Assembly: GCA_022717655.1 (NCBI GenBank)
Contig: JAIIAN010000103.1
Coordinates: 1 to 10,643 of the forward strand
Length of the DNA: 10,643 nucleotides
Source: Bacillota bacterium
GTDB taxonomy: Bacteria > Bacillota > Clostridia > Lachnospirales > Lachnospiraceae
Reading direction: 5' to 3'
Under the pieces are notes generated by a model. That model was not told the origin of the DNA. It did not search any database and saw nothing but the letters and a program-made list of their open reading frames with translations. The translations under genes and the position numbers were made by a program. Below are positions 1-7,918 of this stretch, in pieces (the stretch's first letter is position 1; each line of letters starts with the position of its first letter).

Positions 1-654
1 GATCGGACGTCCACATTTTTCAATCGCCCGATGAATCATTTCAATTTCATTTCCGCCATACTCCAATGTGCTTTCATCTCCAGGTCTGCCATATTTTACG
101 CAGATATCATCCACTTTAATATAATCTACACCCCATGAAGCGTACAATTCTAAAATAGAATCATAATATTCCTGTGCTCCAGGCTGGGTCGAATCTACAC
201 CATACATATCCGAATTCCAGCAGCAAATCGAAGCGGGATGTGCAACCTGACGTGCCATATAGGAAGTTCCTTTAATCGTCACATTTTTTGCAACTGCCTG
301 GCGCGGAATTCCTCTCATAATATGGATTCCAAACTTCAATCCTTTCCCATGAATATAATCGGCAATCTCTCGGAATCCCTTTCCTCCTGCTGCCGATGGA
401 AAACGATTTTCAGCCGGAATCAGTCTCCCATATTCATCCATACATAAATCCGCAAATTTATGATAATGACTGGAATCCGCTGTCGGTTCATACCACTGAA
501 TATCGCAGATGATATACTCCCAGCCATATTTTTTCAAATGCTCAGCCATATAATCCGCATTTTGTTTTAATTCTTTTTCTGTTACCGACGCTCCATAACA
601 ATCCCAGCTATTCCAGCCCATCGGAGGGGTCTTTGCAAAATCATTTTTATTCAT
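1..654 (-). CDS. GH27-type glycosidase (alpha-galactosidase-like), C-terminus beyond window
   Basis: This is the first 218 residues of a clan GH-D glycosidase; the reading frame is still open at base 1. The N-terminus carries the GH27 signature PPMGWNSWD (residues 10-18). The nucleophile is most likely D182 in YIKVDD, the counterpart of the YLKYDNC motif. There is no signal peptide, so a cytoplasmic enzyme acting on imported oligosaccharide or glycoside is inferred. The galactose-binding motif, usually a DD pair before Cys-Trp, reads C-D51-I52-Q-W here, so the second Asp is missing. Exact substrate is therefore uncertain, although alpha-galactosidase is the usual annotation. The start ATG at 652-654 is supported by AGAAGGAGA just upstream. 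The stop codon of the GH36 gene lies inside that ribosome binding site, 12 nt before the ATG, so the two genes are co-transcribed and probably translationally coupled. Confidence 0.85.
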   Translation of the reverse strand, partial: MNKNDFAKTPPMGWNSWDCYGASVTEKELKQNADYMAEHLKKYGWEYIICDIQWYEPTADSSHYHKFADLCMDEYGRLIPAENRFPSAAGGKGFREIADYIHGKGLKFGIHIMRGIPRQAVAKNVTIKGTSYMARQVAHPASICCWNSDMYGVDSTQPGAQEYYDSILELYASWGVDYIKVDDICVKYGRPGDESTLEYGGNEIEMIHRAIEKCGRPI

Positions 655-666
655 ACTTTTCTCCTT

Positions 667-2772
667 CTATTTTAAGTCAATCTCAAACAAACGCGCACAT
701 TTTTCCTGTGGGAGTTCTACGCACAACTCATTCTCATCATAACAGAATTTACAATCTACGGTATCCGGATAGATGACCGATACTTTTTCAATTTCTTTTC
801 CAAAGTCCAGTGGAATCTTGACGTTTGCAGTTTTTGGTGCAAGCACTGCAAGATATACTCTATTCTCCATTTTAATTCCGTAAGCCAACTGTTTACTTTC
901 TAAATCAGCAAATCCAAGCGGAAAAATCGGGACGCCATCCTTTATTCCATCACGAATCTGCTTATAAAGCGCAATTCCTTCTGCCATAAGTTTAAGATTT
1001 TCCTCACTCATTTTCCATACCATTCCACTTATGTATGGACGAAGCAGGAGTCCATTTACCATGTTATAGATGACATGCTCTCTATCATCTTCATAAGGAT
1101 AAACCCACATACCGGCCTGTTCCGGTGTTACTGCACTTGCAACATTTACTCCAATATAAGAATTGTAAATGTAATCCGTCTGATCACTGGTAGACTGAAG
1201 GCTTAACAGCTTCAACATTCCATAATCCATTCTCTGTCCACCAGAACCACAGTTTTCAATAACAAGATGTGGATAGGCTTCAAAAATTTCTTTATACCAC
1301 TGATACAGATACAGATAATGCTCGCGAATTGCATCAGAGCAGCCATCTGAGTTCAAGTCACTTCCATATCCCATCGTAACATTATAATCCACTTTGAAAT
1401 ATCCAACTCCATAATCACGAATCAGACGGTCTACAACTTCACGGCAATATTTTCGAACTTCCGGATTTCTAAAATCAAGTAAATACCGTTTATTATCGAT
1501 ATGACGTTTTCCATGACGGCAGATGAACCAGTTATCTGGAAGTTTCTTTGCAAGTTCACACTCTACTCCCATCACTTCGATTTCAAGCCAGAGTCCCATA
1601 ACCAGTCCTTTGGATTTTGCATAGTCGCAGACAGATTTCATTCCGTTTGGGAAACGTTCCGGTGACTCTTTCCATTCGCCAACTCTGTCCCACCAGTACC
1701 CTTTATCATACCAGCCAGCATCCATACAGTAATACTCACAGCCCATCTCAGCAGCTTTATCAATGATTTCTTTTTCTGTACTTTCAATCGGGTCTCCCAT
1801 CAGACAGTTCATATAATCATTAAATACAATATTTAATTTCTTATCATCGTCATTTTCTCTTCGGATTACTCTACGATACTTTGTCAATTCTGCCATTGCT
1901 TCATTCAAAGAACCATCTGCAACACCAAATCCAACCGGTACCGTCTCAAATGTGTCTCCTGGTTTTAAATTCTTCCACCAGCCATTTTCCATCTCTGTCG
2001 GACCGCTAAGCGCAAGATACAGATTTTTTCCCATAGAAGAACCATACTCTACAAGCCACTGACCGGAATGTTCAATCTGGAAGAAATACGTTTCTTTTGC
2101 TTCTGTGTCTTCACAGATTCCCATCGGAAGATATCCACAACTTGACCAGGAGCCTCTTCCTCCATAGCAGTATCGGTTTAACCCAAATCCCGGAGTGTTA
2201 AATCCATCTACCATCATGCCATTTAAATTCAACTGTTTTGCACTGTCTTTTTTCCACTGTGCTTCACAGCACCAGCTATTATATGGAGTGTAAATCTGTG
2301 TTTTATCATAATATGGAAGTTCCCCATTTGCACAAAGACCATGATAAATAAAAGAAGACACATATTCTAAGCCAACTGCTTCTGTACCATTATTTTTTAC
2401 TTCTGTCCAAACCTGTACTGCTGAAATCCCATCAAAGAACTGCATATAATAACTAAGTTCCACACCATAATCTGATTTCGTATGGATGATTAACTGCTGA
2501 CCCTTCTCTGCTTTTTCCAACGTATGATTTACATAATGAAACTCTTCCGATGCACTACTCAAACTATGTTTATAGCCATGCATATTTCTACTGCCCTTTC
2601 CGGTAAGCTGAATCTCTGTAATTGAATAAGACGCCTGCTCGTCTCTTGGTTCACGGTTTCTGTCTGCTCTGCCAGCTGTTGTAAACTGCTTTAATTCAAC
2701 GATTCCATTTTCACGAATTTCAAAGATAACTTTTAATCCATTCTCCTCAATGCGAATTTCTTTTGTCTCCAT
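667..2772 (-). CDS. GH36 family glycosidase (alpha-galactosidase-like)
   Basis: A complete 701-residue enzyme of family GH36, the usual length for the family: N-terminal beta-sandwich, central TIM barrel, C-terminal beta domain. Visible landmarks are D351-A-G-W, G-E-W, W395-L-E-I-E (canonical W-x-E-P-E), the nucleophile D462 in GYFKVDYN, and the acid/base D516 in ENCGSGGQRMDYG. The second Asp of the DDGW sugar-binding motif is Ala352. Hydrolysis of alpha-galactosides such as raffinose or melibiose is the family norm, but this substitution leaves specificity open. No signal peptide is seen, so it is probably cytoplasmic. A longer frame opens at 2835, but it overlaps the upstream yesL-like gene and lacks a good ribosome binding site. 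The ATG at 2770-2772 follows AAAGGAAC at normal spacing and is preferred. It lies between the yesL-like gene and the GH27 gene in one operon. Confidence 0.9.
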   Translation of the reverse strand: METKEIRIEENGLKVIFEIRENGIVELKQFTTAGRADRNREPRDEQASYSITEIQLTGKGSRNMHGYKHSLSSASEEFHYVNHTLEKAEKGQQLIIHTKSDYGVELSYYMQFFDGISAVQVWTEVKNNGTEAVGLEYVSSFIYHGLCANGELPYYDKTQIYTPYNSWCCEAQWKKDSAKQLNLNGMMVDGFNTPGFGLNRYCYGGRGSWSSCGYLPMGICEDTEAKETYFFQIEHSGQWLVEYGSSMGKNLYLALSGPTEMENGWWKNLKPGDTFETVPVGFGVADGSLNEAMAELTKYRRVIRRENDDDKKLNIVFNDYMNCLMGDPIESTEKEIIDKAAEMGCEYYCMDAGWYDKGYWWDRVGEWKESPERFPNGMKSVCDYAKSKGLVMGLWLEIEVMGVECELAKKLPDNWFICRHGKRHIDNKRYLLDFRNPEVRKYCREVVDRLIRDYGVGYFKVDYNVTMGYGSDLNSDGCSDAIREHYLYLYQWYKEIFEAYPHLVIENCGSGGQRMDYGMLKLLSLQSTSDQTDYIYNSYIGVNVASAVTPEQAGMWVYPYEDDREHVIYNMVNGLLLRPYISGMVWKMSEENLKLMAEGIALYKQIRDGIKDGVPIFPLGFADLESKQLAYGIKMENRVYLAVLAPKTANVKIPLDFGKEIEKVSVIYPDTVDCKFCYDENELCVELPQEKCARLFEIDLK

Positions 2773-2815
2773 AATCGTGTTCCTTTCTTTTTCCTTTCTT
2801 TTCTTTTTTATTTTA

Positions 2816-3454
2816 TTAATCATAATACCAGGCACCGTCTTCTGTTTTCCTTGCCTGTTTCATATATTTTTGTAAGACTTTTTCCACTAAAAATGAAGAA
2901 ACCCAAGCATATACTCCAGGAACAATTGCCATTAAAAACGGAAACAAATAGCAAATTATTCCTGCTGCTCCCAAAAGCAGAATCAGTAATATTGTAATTG
3001 GAAAATATTTCACGGACATATGTAATGCATACTGAAACTGCCCAACAATGCTCATACGAAATCTTGAGAGTACGGAAAAAATATACGGTACTGTAACTAC
3101 AAACGGAGATGCAAGTACCATTCCCGATGCAACAAAAAGATATGGTGTTCTCTCAAACATTCCACTTTTTGTAACTACACTTACATAAAACAATAAAATT
3201 ACGGCATATACCAGATAAAACAGTGTTATACCTATTCCCTGCTTTAAATTTTCTTTAAAAGAATGCCAGAAAGCAATTGTGACAGTACTATGTTTTTTCC
3301 TTACAACTTTAACAATTGTATAATAAAGTGCTGCACTTGCCGGTCCTATCGTAATAATCGGAATACATGTTATCAGCCACAAAAATCCTGCAATTATCAC
3401 TTCCGAAATCTGTTCTGCGATTGACACAACCGGAGAGTCCTCTGATAATTTCAC
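2816..3454 (-). CDS. YesL/DUF624 family membrane protein
   Basis: A 212-residue integral membrane protein of the DUF624 (YesL) family. The family-typical N-terminal pattern is an amphipathic start followed by FLWLITCIPIITIGPASAAL, and four or five hydrophobic segments follow across the protein. YesL-like genes are regularly found next to CUT1 sugar ABC transporters and glycosidases in Firmicutes, but their molecular role is unknown. Here the gene lies downstream of the permease remnant and upstream of GH36. The start is ambiguous. An ATG at 3458-3460 has AGGAGG only 1 nt before it, too close to use, whereas the in-frame GTG at 3452-3454 (two codons later) sits 7 nt from AGGAGG and is chosen. 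The stop at 2816-2818 is followed 43 nt later by the GH36 start. Confidence 0.85.
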   Translation of the reverse strand: MKLSEDSPVVSIAEQISEVIIAGFLWLITCIPIITIGPASAALYYTIVKVVRKKHSTVTIAFWHSFKENLKQGIGITLFYLVYAVILLFYVSVVTKSGMFERTPYLFVASGMVLASPFVVTVPYIFSVLSRFRMSIVGQFQYALHMSVKYFPITILLILLLGAAGIICYLFPFLMAIVPGVYAWVSSFLVEKVLQKYMKQARKTEDGAWYYD

Positions 3455-3461
3455 CCTCATT

Positions 3462-3467
3462 CCTCCT
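3462..3467 (-). promoter_or_regulatory. Ribosome binding site deciding the yesL-like start
   Basis: AGGAGG on the minus strand. It is 1 nt from the first in-frame ATG and 7 nt from a GTG two codons later. Normal spacing favours the GTG at 3452-3454. Confidence 0.7.
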
Positions 3468-3501
3468 GTTTTTTCTTATTACTTTATTTTATCATTTTTC
3501 T

Positions 3502-3543
3502 AAAAAAGCTACCATTGGAATCTATCCAAAGGTAGCTTTTTTT
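3502..3543 (-). terminator. Intrinsic terminator after the permease remnant
   Basis: A 12-bp stem (AAAAAAGCTACC with GGTAGCTTTTTT), one A-A mismatch, then a 5-bp inner stem (TTGGA/TCCAA) and a 5-nt loop. A T run follows on the minus strand, 6 nt beyond the permease stop codon. It should reduce or stop transcription from the permease into the yesL-GH36-GH27 genes. In an intact locus such a site can lower expression of downstream genes by partial readthrough. No convincing promoter is visible in the 34 nt between it and the yesL ribosome binding site. Confidence 0.8.
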
Positions 3544-3548
3544 ACTTT

Positions 3549-4304
3549 TTACTTAATCGCACTATCTACCTGACCTTGGATAAAGTATTTTTGCAGACAC
3601 AGATAAACAATAATCAATGGTAACATACCGATTACTGCTGTTGCTGCTGCTGCGCCATAATCATTTGATACTGCTGAGAAGAACGTTTTAATGACCAACG
3701 TAATGGTTCTCATGGATGTCTTCTGCAGGAAATAATATGCATAAGTATATTCATTCCATACACTAACTCCTTGAAGGATAATAACTGTTACAGTTACAGT
3801 TTTAAGCTGTGGTAAAATAATTTTAAAGAAAACCTGGAAATTACTTGCTCCATCAATGGCAGCTGCTTCATCAAGCGCAACCGGAATCGATGAAATAAAG
3901 TTCGTATACAAGAAGATAACAAGTGGAAGTCCAAATGCACTTAATACCAATACCATGCCCCAGTAAGTAGAAGTTGCATGAATCTTTGACATGGTAGAAT
4001 AAACACCAACCAAAATAGTAAGGGGTGTAATCATCATGACAGACATAATCAAACTTCTTACGATTTCGTTTAATTTTGACTGATTACGTGCCAGCCCATA
4101 AGATGCCATACATCCAATGACAATCTCAACAAGTAAAACAAGTACGGTAATAATCAAACAGTTTTTAATACCTGTAAAGATTTCTCCACTTTGAATAATC
4201 TTGTTATAGTTATCCCAGTAAATTGTTTCCGGAAACTGGATTCTCGAAGTTGTATCGCTAAATGCTTTTAAAGAAACATTGATGATGATATAAAATATAA
4301 TACT
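3549..4304 (-). pseudogene. Sugar ABC transporter permease (CUT1, MalG/AraQ-like), 5' truncated
   Basis: The frame encodes about 251 codons of a CUT1 inner-membrane permease, against roughly 275-290 for intact relatives. The C-terminal part is normal, including the ATPase-contact EAA loop EAAAIDGASNFQVFFKIILP and the last membrane segments to the stop at 3549-3551. The family resemblance continues upstream of any usable start, through the periplasmic stretch LKAFSDTTSRIQFPETIYW, and ends inside the first membrane segment (FYIIINVSLK). It is then cut by an in-frame TGA at 4305-4307. No ATG or GTG with a ribosome binding site exists in the frame. The only listed start is a TTG at 4155-4157 that has no ribosome binding site and would omit transmembrane segment 1 and the following loop. 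The missing N-terminus is not found in another frame, because the araC-type gene begins about 45 bp away. Partner permease and binding protein genes are also absent, so a deletion is inferred. Confidence 0.75.
4273..4301 (+). promoter_or_regulatory. Probable promoter of the araC-type regulator
   Basis: A perfect -10 box TATAAT lies at 4296-4301, about 52 bp before the regulator ATG. At 17-bp spacing the -35 position reads GAAACA, matching only 3 of 6 consensus bases, so an activator or a weak promoter is plausible. The promoter overlaps the end of the permease remnant. Confidence 0.45.
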
Positions 4305-4352
4305 TCATAATTACAAAAGAAAACCACACATTTATTGCAGGAGATGACAATT

Positions 4353-5213
4353 ATGTTCTATGAATACGAAAACGAAAAAGAAAATTATTATTGTACCTTT
4401 GAATACAAACCACTGGATTTTCCTTTGCACATCCATCAGGTAATCGAATTAGTACATGTCATACAAGGTGAAATTGTGATGCAGATTGGTTCTAAAACCT
4501 ATACGCTAAAGCCTGGACAACTTGCACTTGTCTTTCCAAATGTCGTCCACAACTATCATACGTTGTCCGAATACGGAAAAACTCTTTTTTATATTTTAAA
4601 TTGCAACCCTAACCTGCTTCCTTACTTCAAAAAAGATTTATTAAAAGGTCAGCCGGCTAACCCTATACTGGATTCGAATCAGATTCACGCAGATTTTTTA
4701 TATGCGGAAAAGCGTAGCGTAGAAGTTTATTTTTGTGCGGAAACAGTCGCTTTATGCAGCTCACTTGCTTCCCTGATGCTTTCTCGTATTTTTCCTTACT
4801 TGAAAATCTTACCTTATGAGTCAGAAGAACAAGGTCTGCAAGATTTATCTGGAAAAGTAATTTCCTATATTGGCTCTCATTTTACGCAAAATATTTCTCT
4901 GGAAAATATTGCAAATCATTTTGGAATTGGAAAATATTCTCTTTCAAGAATCTTCAGTAATGTCCTTCACCAAAATTTCAACCATTATCTAAATTCCTTG
5001 CGAATCAATTATGCCAAACACCTTCTTACTACCAGTGATTATTCCATCACTCGAATTTCCGTAGAATGTGCCTATAATAATCAACAGACCTTTAACAGAG
5101 TCTTCAAAGAATTTACAGGAACAACCCCGAAAGAATATCGAAAAAAATTCCAGTCGGACGTTTCCAATCCTATTTTACCGAATCCAAATATGTATTCCGA
5201 AATTATTATTTAA
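4353..5213 (+). CDS. AraC-family transcriptional regulator with cupin sensor domain
   Basis: A 286-residue one-component regulator. The N-terminal half is an AraC-type cupin ligand-binding domain (HIHQVIELVHVIQGE, then LKPGQLALVFPNVVHNYH). The C-terminal half has two helix-turn-helix units, the first around residues 180-205 (NISLENIANHFGIGKYSLSRIF) and the second around 230-263, ending in the family signature GTTPKEYRKKF. It probably senses a sugar and activates the neighbouring glycosidase operon; that is inferred from context. The ATG at 4353 is chosen because AGGAG (4339-4343) lies 9 nt before it. A TTG six codons upstream would place the ribosome binding site inside the gene. About 20 residues trail the usual family end, and the stop codon overlaps a repeat element starting at 5212. 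Confidence 0.88.
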   Translation: MFYEYENEKENYYCTFEYKPLDFPLHIHQVIELVHVIQGEIVMQIGSKTYTLKPGQLALVFPNVVHNYHTLSEYGKTLFYILNCNPNLLPYFKKDLLKGQPANPILDSNQIHADFLYAEKRSVEVYFCAETVALCSSLASLMLSRIFPYLKILPYESEEQGLQDLSGKVISYIGSHFTQNISLENIANHFGIGKYSLSRIFSNVLHQNFNHYLNSLRINYAKHLLTTSDYSITRISVECAYNNQQTFNRVFKEFTGTTPKEYRKKFQSDVSNPILPNPNMYSEIII

Positions 5214-5277
5214 GCAAGTCCTCACCCACTGCTTATTGCTTTTCGCAATTGAAGCAGGTGACTTCCTTGATTTGGTT
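5212..5277 (+). repeat. Palindromic repeat copy A
   Basis: A 66-bp nested dyad that matches the reverse complement of 9033-9097 with one single-base indel and a handful of substitutions. Layers visible from outside in: AAGCAAGTCC against an imperfect GACTTCCTT, then CTGCTT/AAGCAG, then ATTGC/GCAAT around TTTTC. The first two bases of the repeat are the last two of the araC-type stop codon. It lacks the left arm (AACCAAAT) and the 33-nt module present in copy C, so it looks like a truncated copy. Confidence 0.8.
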
Positions 5278-5282
5278 AAATA

Positions 5283-5334
5283 AAAACAGGGAAAGCTTCT
5301 ATCCTTTCAAGAAATAAAAGCTTTCCCTATTTTC
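5283..5334. terminator. Bidirectional intrinsic terminator between araC-type gene and creatininase gene
   Basis: An 11-bp perfect stem, AGGGAAAGCTT (5288-5298) with AAGCTTTCCCT (5318-5328), extended by A/T pairs outside one mismatch, with a 19-nt loop. The T run is good on the minus strand (TTTTTA) and weaker on the plus strand. It sits between two convergent genes and can serve both. Confidence 0.75.
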
Positions 5335-5387
5335 CTTTACTTAAATCTTACATATCCAAATGCACTGCACCGCATGGGAGGGGTAAT

Positions 5388-6143
5388 TCATACTTCCATT
5401 TTTTTCATTTCTTCCAGGAAATCACGAATATAAGCTACTGCTAAATCTAAAGCTTCCTGTCCCAACTCAGCTGAAGATTCCTTTGGATCAAAAGGACCAA
5501 ACCAACCACTCGGTGCGATTTCTTTAGTATCTCTTACAAGACGCACAATTCCTCCCTTAAAATTGACCGCCTGAATGTAAGCTGCTTTCATATTTTCGGT
5601 CGGATCTTGAGCATTAATCGGCTTGCTCAGTTCCAGATGCACAGAATCCGGAGCAATTGCCATCATTGCAGAAGTTTCCAGAACATCACCGTGACCGCCT
5701 TCAAATTTTTTGTCTAACTGAGCTACCAAACTCCACCAATCAACGCTTGCACATACACCACCTTTATGATAAACCTCAAGCGCTGCACGATCGATAGACG
5801 GTGTATTTCCGCCATGACCATTTAAAATCACAAAGCGTTTTGCTCCATGCTGCATAAGAGAATCCATAATACCATGGAGTACCAAATACAATCCTTCATA
5901 TCCGATATTGATGCTTCCCTCAAAACTCAAATGATACGGGCAAACACCATACGGAACGGTTGGTGCTACAATTACATTTTCTACATCTTCCACGTGATCT
6001 GCCAGATAAGACGGAACCATGAAATCTGTTCCAAGCGCACTCTGTGTACCATGCTGTTCTGTGCTTCCTACCGGAATCACAATAATCGGATCTTTTAAAA
6101 AGGCTTCTTTTGCCTGTGCTGTTGTCATTTTTGCAAGATACAT
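5388..6143 (-). CDS. Creatininase-family amidohydrolase
   Basis: A complete 251-residue cytoplasmic metalloenzyme of the creatininase (creatinine amidohydrolase) family, close to the usual length. Metal-site motifs are visible: E29 and H31 in VGSTEQHG, D40 in GTDF, H110 in NGHGGN, and H151/E156 in GGHGDVLET. W136-W137 lie where substrate-contact tryptophans occur in true creatininase. The NGHGGN form is typical of family members that are not creatininase, a group that also includes FAPy deformylase and MftE, so hydrolysis of a cyclic or linear amide is likely but the substrate is not known. It starts 21 nt after the symporter gene with AGGAGG 9 nt before the ATG, and is the last gene of the operon, so its substrate is probably what the symporter imports or a derivative. 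Confidence 0.85.
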   Translation of the reverse strand: MYLAKMTTAQAKEAFLKDPIIVIPVGSTEQHGTQSALGTDFMVPSYLADHVEDVENVIVAPTVPYGVCPYHLSFEGSINIGYEGLYLVLHGIMDSLMQHGAKRFVILNGHGGNTPSIDRAALEVYHKGGVCASVDWWSLVAQLDKKFEGGHGDVLETSAMMAIAPDSVHLELSKPINAQDPTENMKAAYIQAVNFKGGIVRLVRDTKEIAPSGWFGPFDPKESSAELGQEALDLAVAYIRDFLEEMKKMEV

Positions 6144-6164
6144 TCTCTAATTCCTCCTATCATG

Positions 6165-7640
6165 CTATACCATAAAATGGCGTTCAATTGTCTCCTGCGA
6201 CGGAGCTTTGGTAAATTTACTTACAATAACCATTACAATTGCTGAAATGATCGTTGTTGGAAACAATGCATGGAATCCCAAAGCAAGTGCTTTTACCGAT
6301 GGATTTAAGGTAAAGAGTAACAATGAGATCACGCCTGTTACTACTGCTGCAATTGCTCCCTTTGCAGTTGCTTTTTTCCAATAAATACCAAACAAAATCG
6401 GTACTACAAAAATTGCCATTCCTGAGAATGCAAATAAGTTAATTTCAAAGATACTACCTGGCTGGAATACACCAAAGCAGATTACCAAAATACCAATTAT
6501 AACGGTTATTACTTTAGAAAGCTTCATAACACTTTCATCTGTCGCATTTTTATTAACGAGTTTTTGATAAATATCACGGGTAACTGCACCGGTAGTCGTT
6601 ACCAAAATACCATCGATGGTAGACATACCTGCGGCTACAATGCCGGCAATAAAAATAGAAGCTAAAAATGGATTCAAACCTCTTTGCAAAATCATTGGAA
6701 CAATCTGATCTGCTTTCTCAATATTCTGAATTGTAGCAATTCCGTTTACACCGGCCCATTCAATCAGAGTTGCAGAAAAAAACATACCTGCAGTACCCAG
6801 GAGGATTGCTTTAAACATTGTTTTATGATCTTTCATTGCAAAAAACTTAGTAAACAAATGTGGCTGTCCCATTGTAAAGAAGGACCACAACACAATATTC
6901 GATACATAATATGTCCAAGGCATATAACCATTTGCACCTGGAAACGTCAGATAAGCTTCATTCATACTATGGAGTGTTTGATTAATATTAGAAAAACCGC
7001 CTCCCATTACGATAGAAACCACAAATGTCACGATTGCGGTCGCAATCATCAAAGAACCCTGGATTACGTCTGTCATCATAGCACCCTGCATACCGCCGGT
7101 CATACAGTACAAGATCACAATAATTCCCATTCCGACAACGCCTACCCATTCAGGCAGTCCGGTAAATACATGTACAATAACACCTGCTCCGATAATCTGT
7201 GCTCCCATCATCGGAATCAAGAAAAACAGCATCATGATACCAAGCACACCACTCATAACTTTCGAGTCGTAACGGTCTGTCAGATAATCTGCCATTGTTA
7301 AGAAACCATATTTGTGTCCCAGCGTGATTAACTTACGACCAATCAAAAGCGCCGGCAAAATCATGCAAAATACTGCACCCGGTACAGAAATTGCCATTCC
7401 TGCATATCCTACGCCATAAATTGTTCCCGGAGTTCCAAGGAATGTTCCCATAGAAAACTGAGTAGAAAAATATGCGATACCACTCACTACTACTCCTGCT
7501 TTTCCGCTTAAGACAAAGAAATCTCCCAAGCTGTTGGTCTTGCGTCCTGCATACCAACCAATAAATGCCATAATTCCAAGATAAAGTACCAACACCGTAT
7601 AAAAAGGAATAGGTGACGGCTGAATTGCTGCTCCATTCAT
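6165..7640 (-). CDS. Sodium/solute symporter, SSS family (PanF-like)
   Basis: A 491-residue membrane transporter of the sodium/solute symporter family (TC 2.A.21), full length, with about 13 hydrophobic segments. Recognisable stretches are FFVLSGKAGVVVSGIAYFST in the first third, MTDVIQGSLM, GQPHLFTKFFAMK, and A336-A-G-M-S-T-I-D-G, which fits the conserved segment contributing to sodium binding. The best general resemblance is to PanF-type pantothenate symporters, but the gene context with amidohydrolases points to another organic solute, such as an amide or small peptide derivative. The ATG is 2 nt past the stop of the preceding small membrane protein, with GAGGAGGAG in the end of that gene, so the two are translationally linked. 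The creatininase-family gene follows. Confidence 0.9.
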   Translation of the reverse strand: MNGAAIQPSPIPFYTVLVLYLGIMAFIGWYAGRKTNSLGDFFVLSGKAGVVVSGIAYFSTQFSMGTFLGTPGTIYGVGYAGMAISVPGAVFCMILPALLIGRKLITLGHKYGFLTMADYLTDRYDSKVMSGVLGIMMLFFLIPMMGAQIIGAGVIVHVFTGLPEWVGVVGMGIIVILYCMTGGMQGAMMTDVIQGSLMIATAIVTFVVSIVMGGGFSNINQTLHSMNEAYLTFPGANGYMPWTYYVSNIVLWSFFTMGQPHLFTKFFAMKDHKTMFKAILLGTAGMFFSATLIEWAGVNGIATIQNIEKADQIVPMILQRGLNPFLASIFIAGIVAAGMSTIDGILVTTTGAVTRDIYQKLVNKNATDESVMKLSKVITVIIGILVICFGVFQPGSIFEINLFAFSGMAIFVVPILFGIYWKKATAKGAIAAVVTGVISLLLFTLNPSVKALALGFHALFPTTIISAIVMVIVSKFTKAPSQETIERHFMV

Positions 7641-7642
7641 AA

Positions 7643-7894
7643 TTACTTTTTCTCCTCCTCATCATAGGTGTGATATTCTTTTCGTTTCATACACATGCGA
7701 TAATATTTTATAATCAGCGCAAATGTAATTGCTGTGTGCACAAACCATCCAAACAAAAAAAGCGGAATCCCACCAAATGCAGGGATATATGTCTCGCTAT
7801 AAAAGAATGGGAACGGAATCATAAGGATTACAAACATAAATAAGAAAATAATCAACCAAGTCCGTTCAAAGTGCTCTTCAAACTGCTTTTTCAT
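7643..7894 (-). CDS. Small membrane protein, DUF3311-like, partner of the symporter
   Basis: An 83-residue protein with two predicted membrane helices (about residues 13-30 and 42-62) and a charged C-terminal tail. The pattern IPFPFFYSETYIPAFGGIPLF resembles DUF3311 proteins, which are encoded next to SSS symporters; the E. coli PanF neighbour YhdT is a similar arrangement from another family. Its role is probably in assembly or activity of the symporter, which is inference from pairing. A longer frame opens at 7969 but runs through a repeat element and lacks a ribosome binding site. The ATG at 7892-7894 has AGGAGG 9 nt upstream and is the clear start. It is the first gene of the symporter operon. 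Confidence 0.75.
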   Translation of the reverse strand: MKKQFEEHFERTWLIIFLFMFVILMIPFPFFYSETYIPAFGGIPLFLFGWFVHTAITFALIIKYYRMCMKRKEYHTYDEEEKK

Positions 7895-7918
7895 AGTTTT
7901 TGCCCTCCTCTTTTTTTT

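Noticed and set aside
2773..2835. N-terminal extension of the GH36 protein by 21 residues (lysine-rich)
   Set aside because: It overlaps the yesL-like stop, is a low-complexity purine-rich stretch, and has no ribosome binding site. The ATG at 2770-2772 has one.
3461..3501. Dedicated promoter for yesL-GH36-GH27 just after the terminator
   Set aside because: A TAAAAT box is present on the minus strand, but the -35 position lies in the terminator stem and reads TGGTAG, so support is too weak.
3549..4157. Intact short permease of 202 residues starting at TTG 4157
   Set aside because: Family similarity continues 49 codons upstream of the TTG, there is no ribosome binding site, and the first membrane segment would be absent.
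6684..7301. Plus-strand open frame of 205 residues opposite the symporter gene
   Set aside because: The composition is His/Cys/Asn-rich with no domain, as expected for the complement of a membrane protein gene. The minus-strand symporter is clearly real.
7333..7665. Minus-strand frame of 110 residues overlapping the symporter start
   Set aside because: It is out of frame with the symporter, has no recognisable family, and is an artefact of the gene beneath it.
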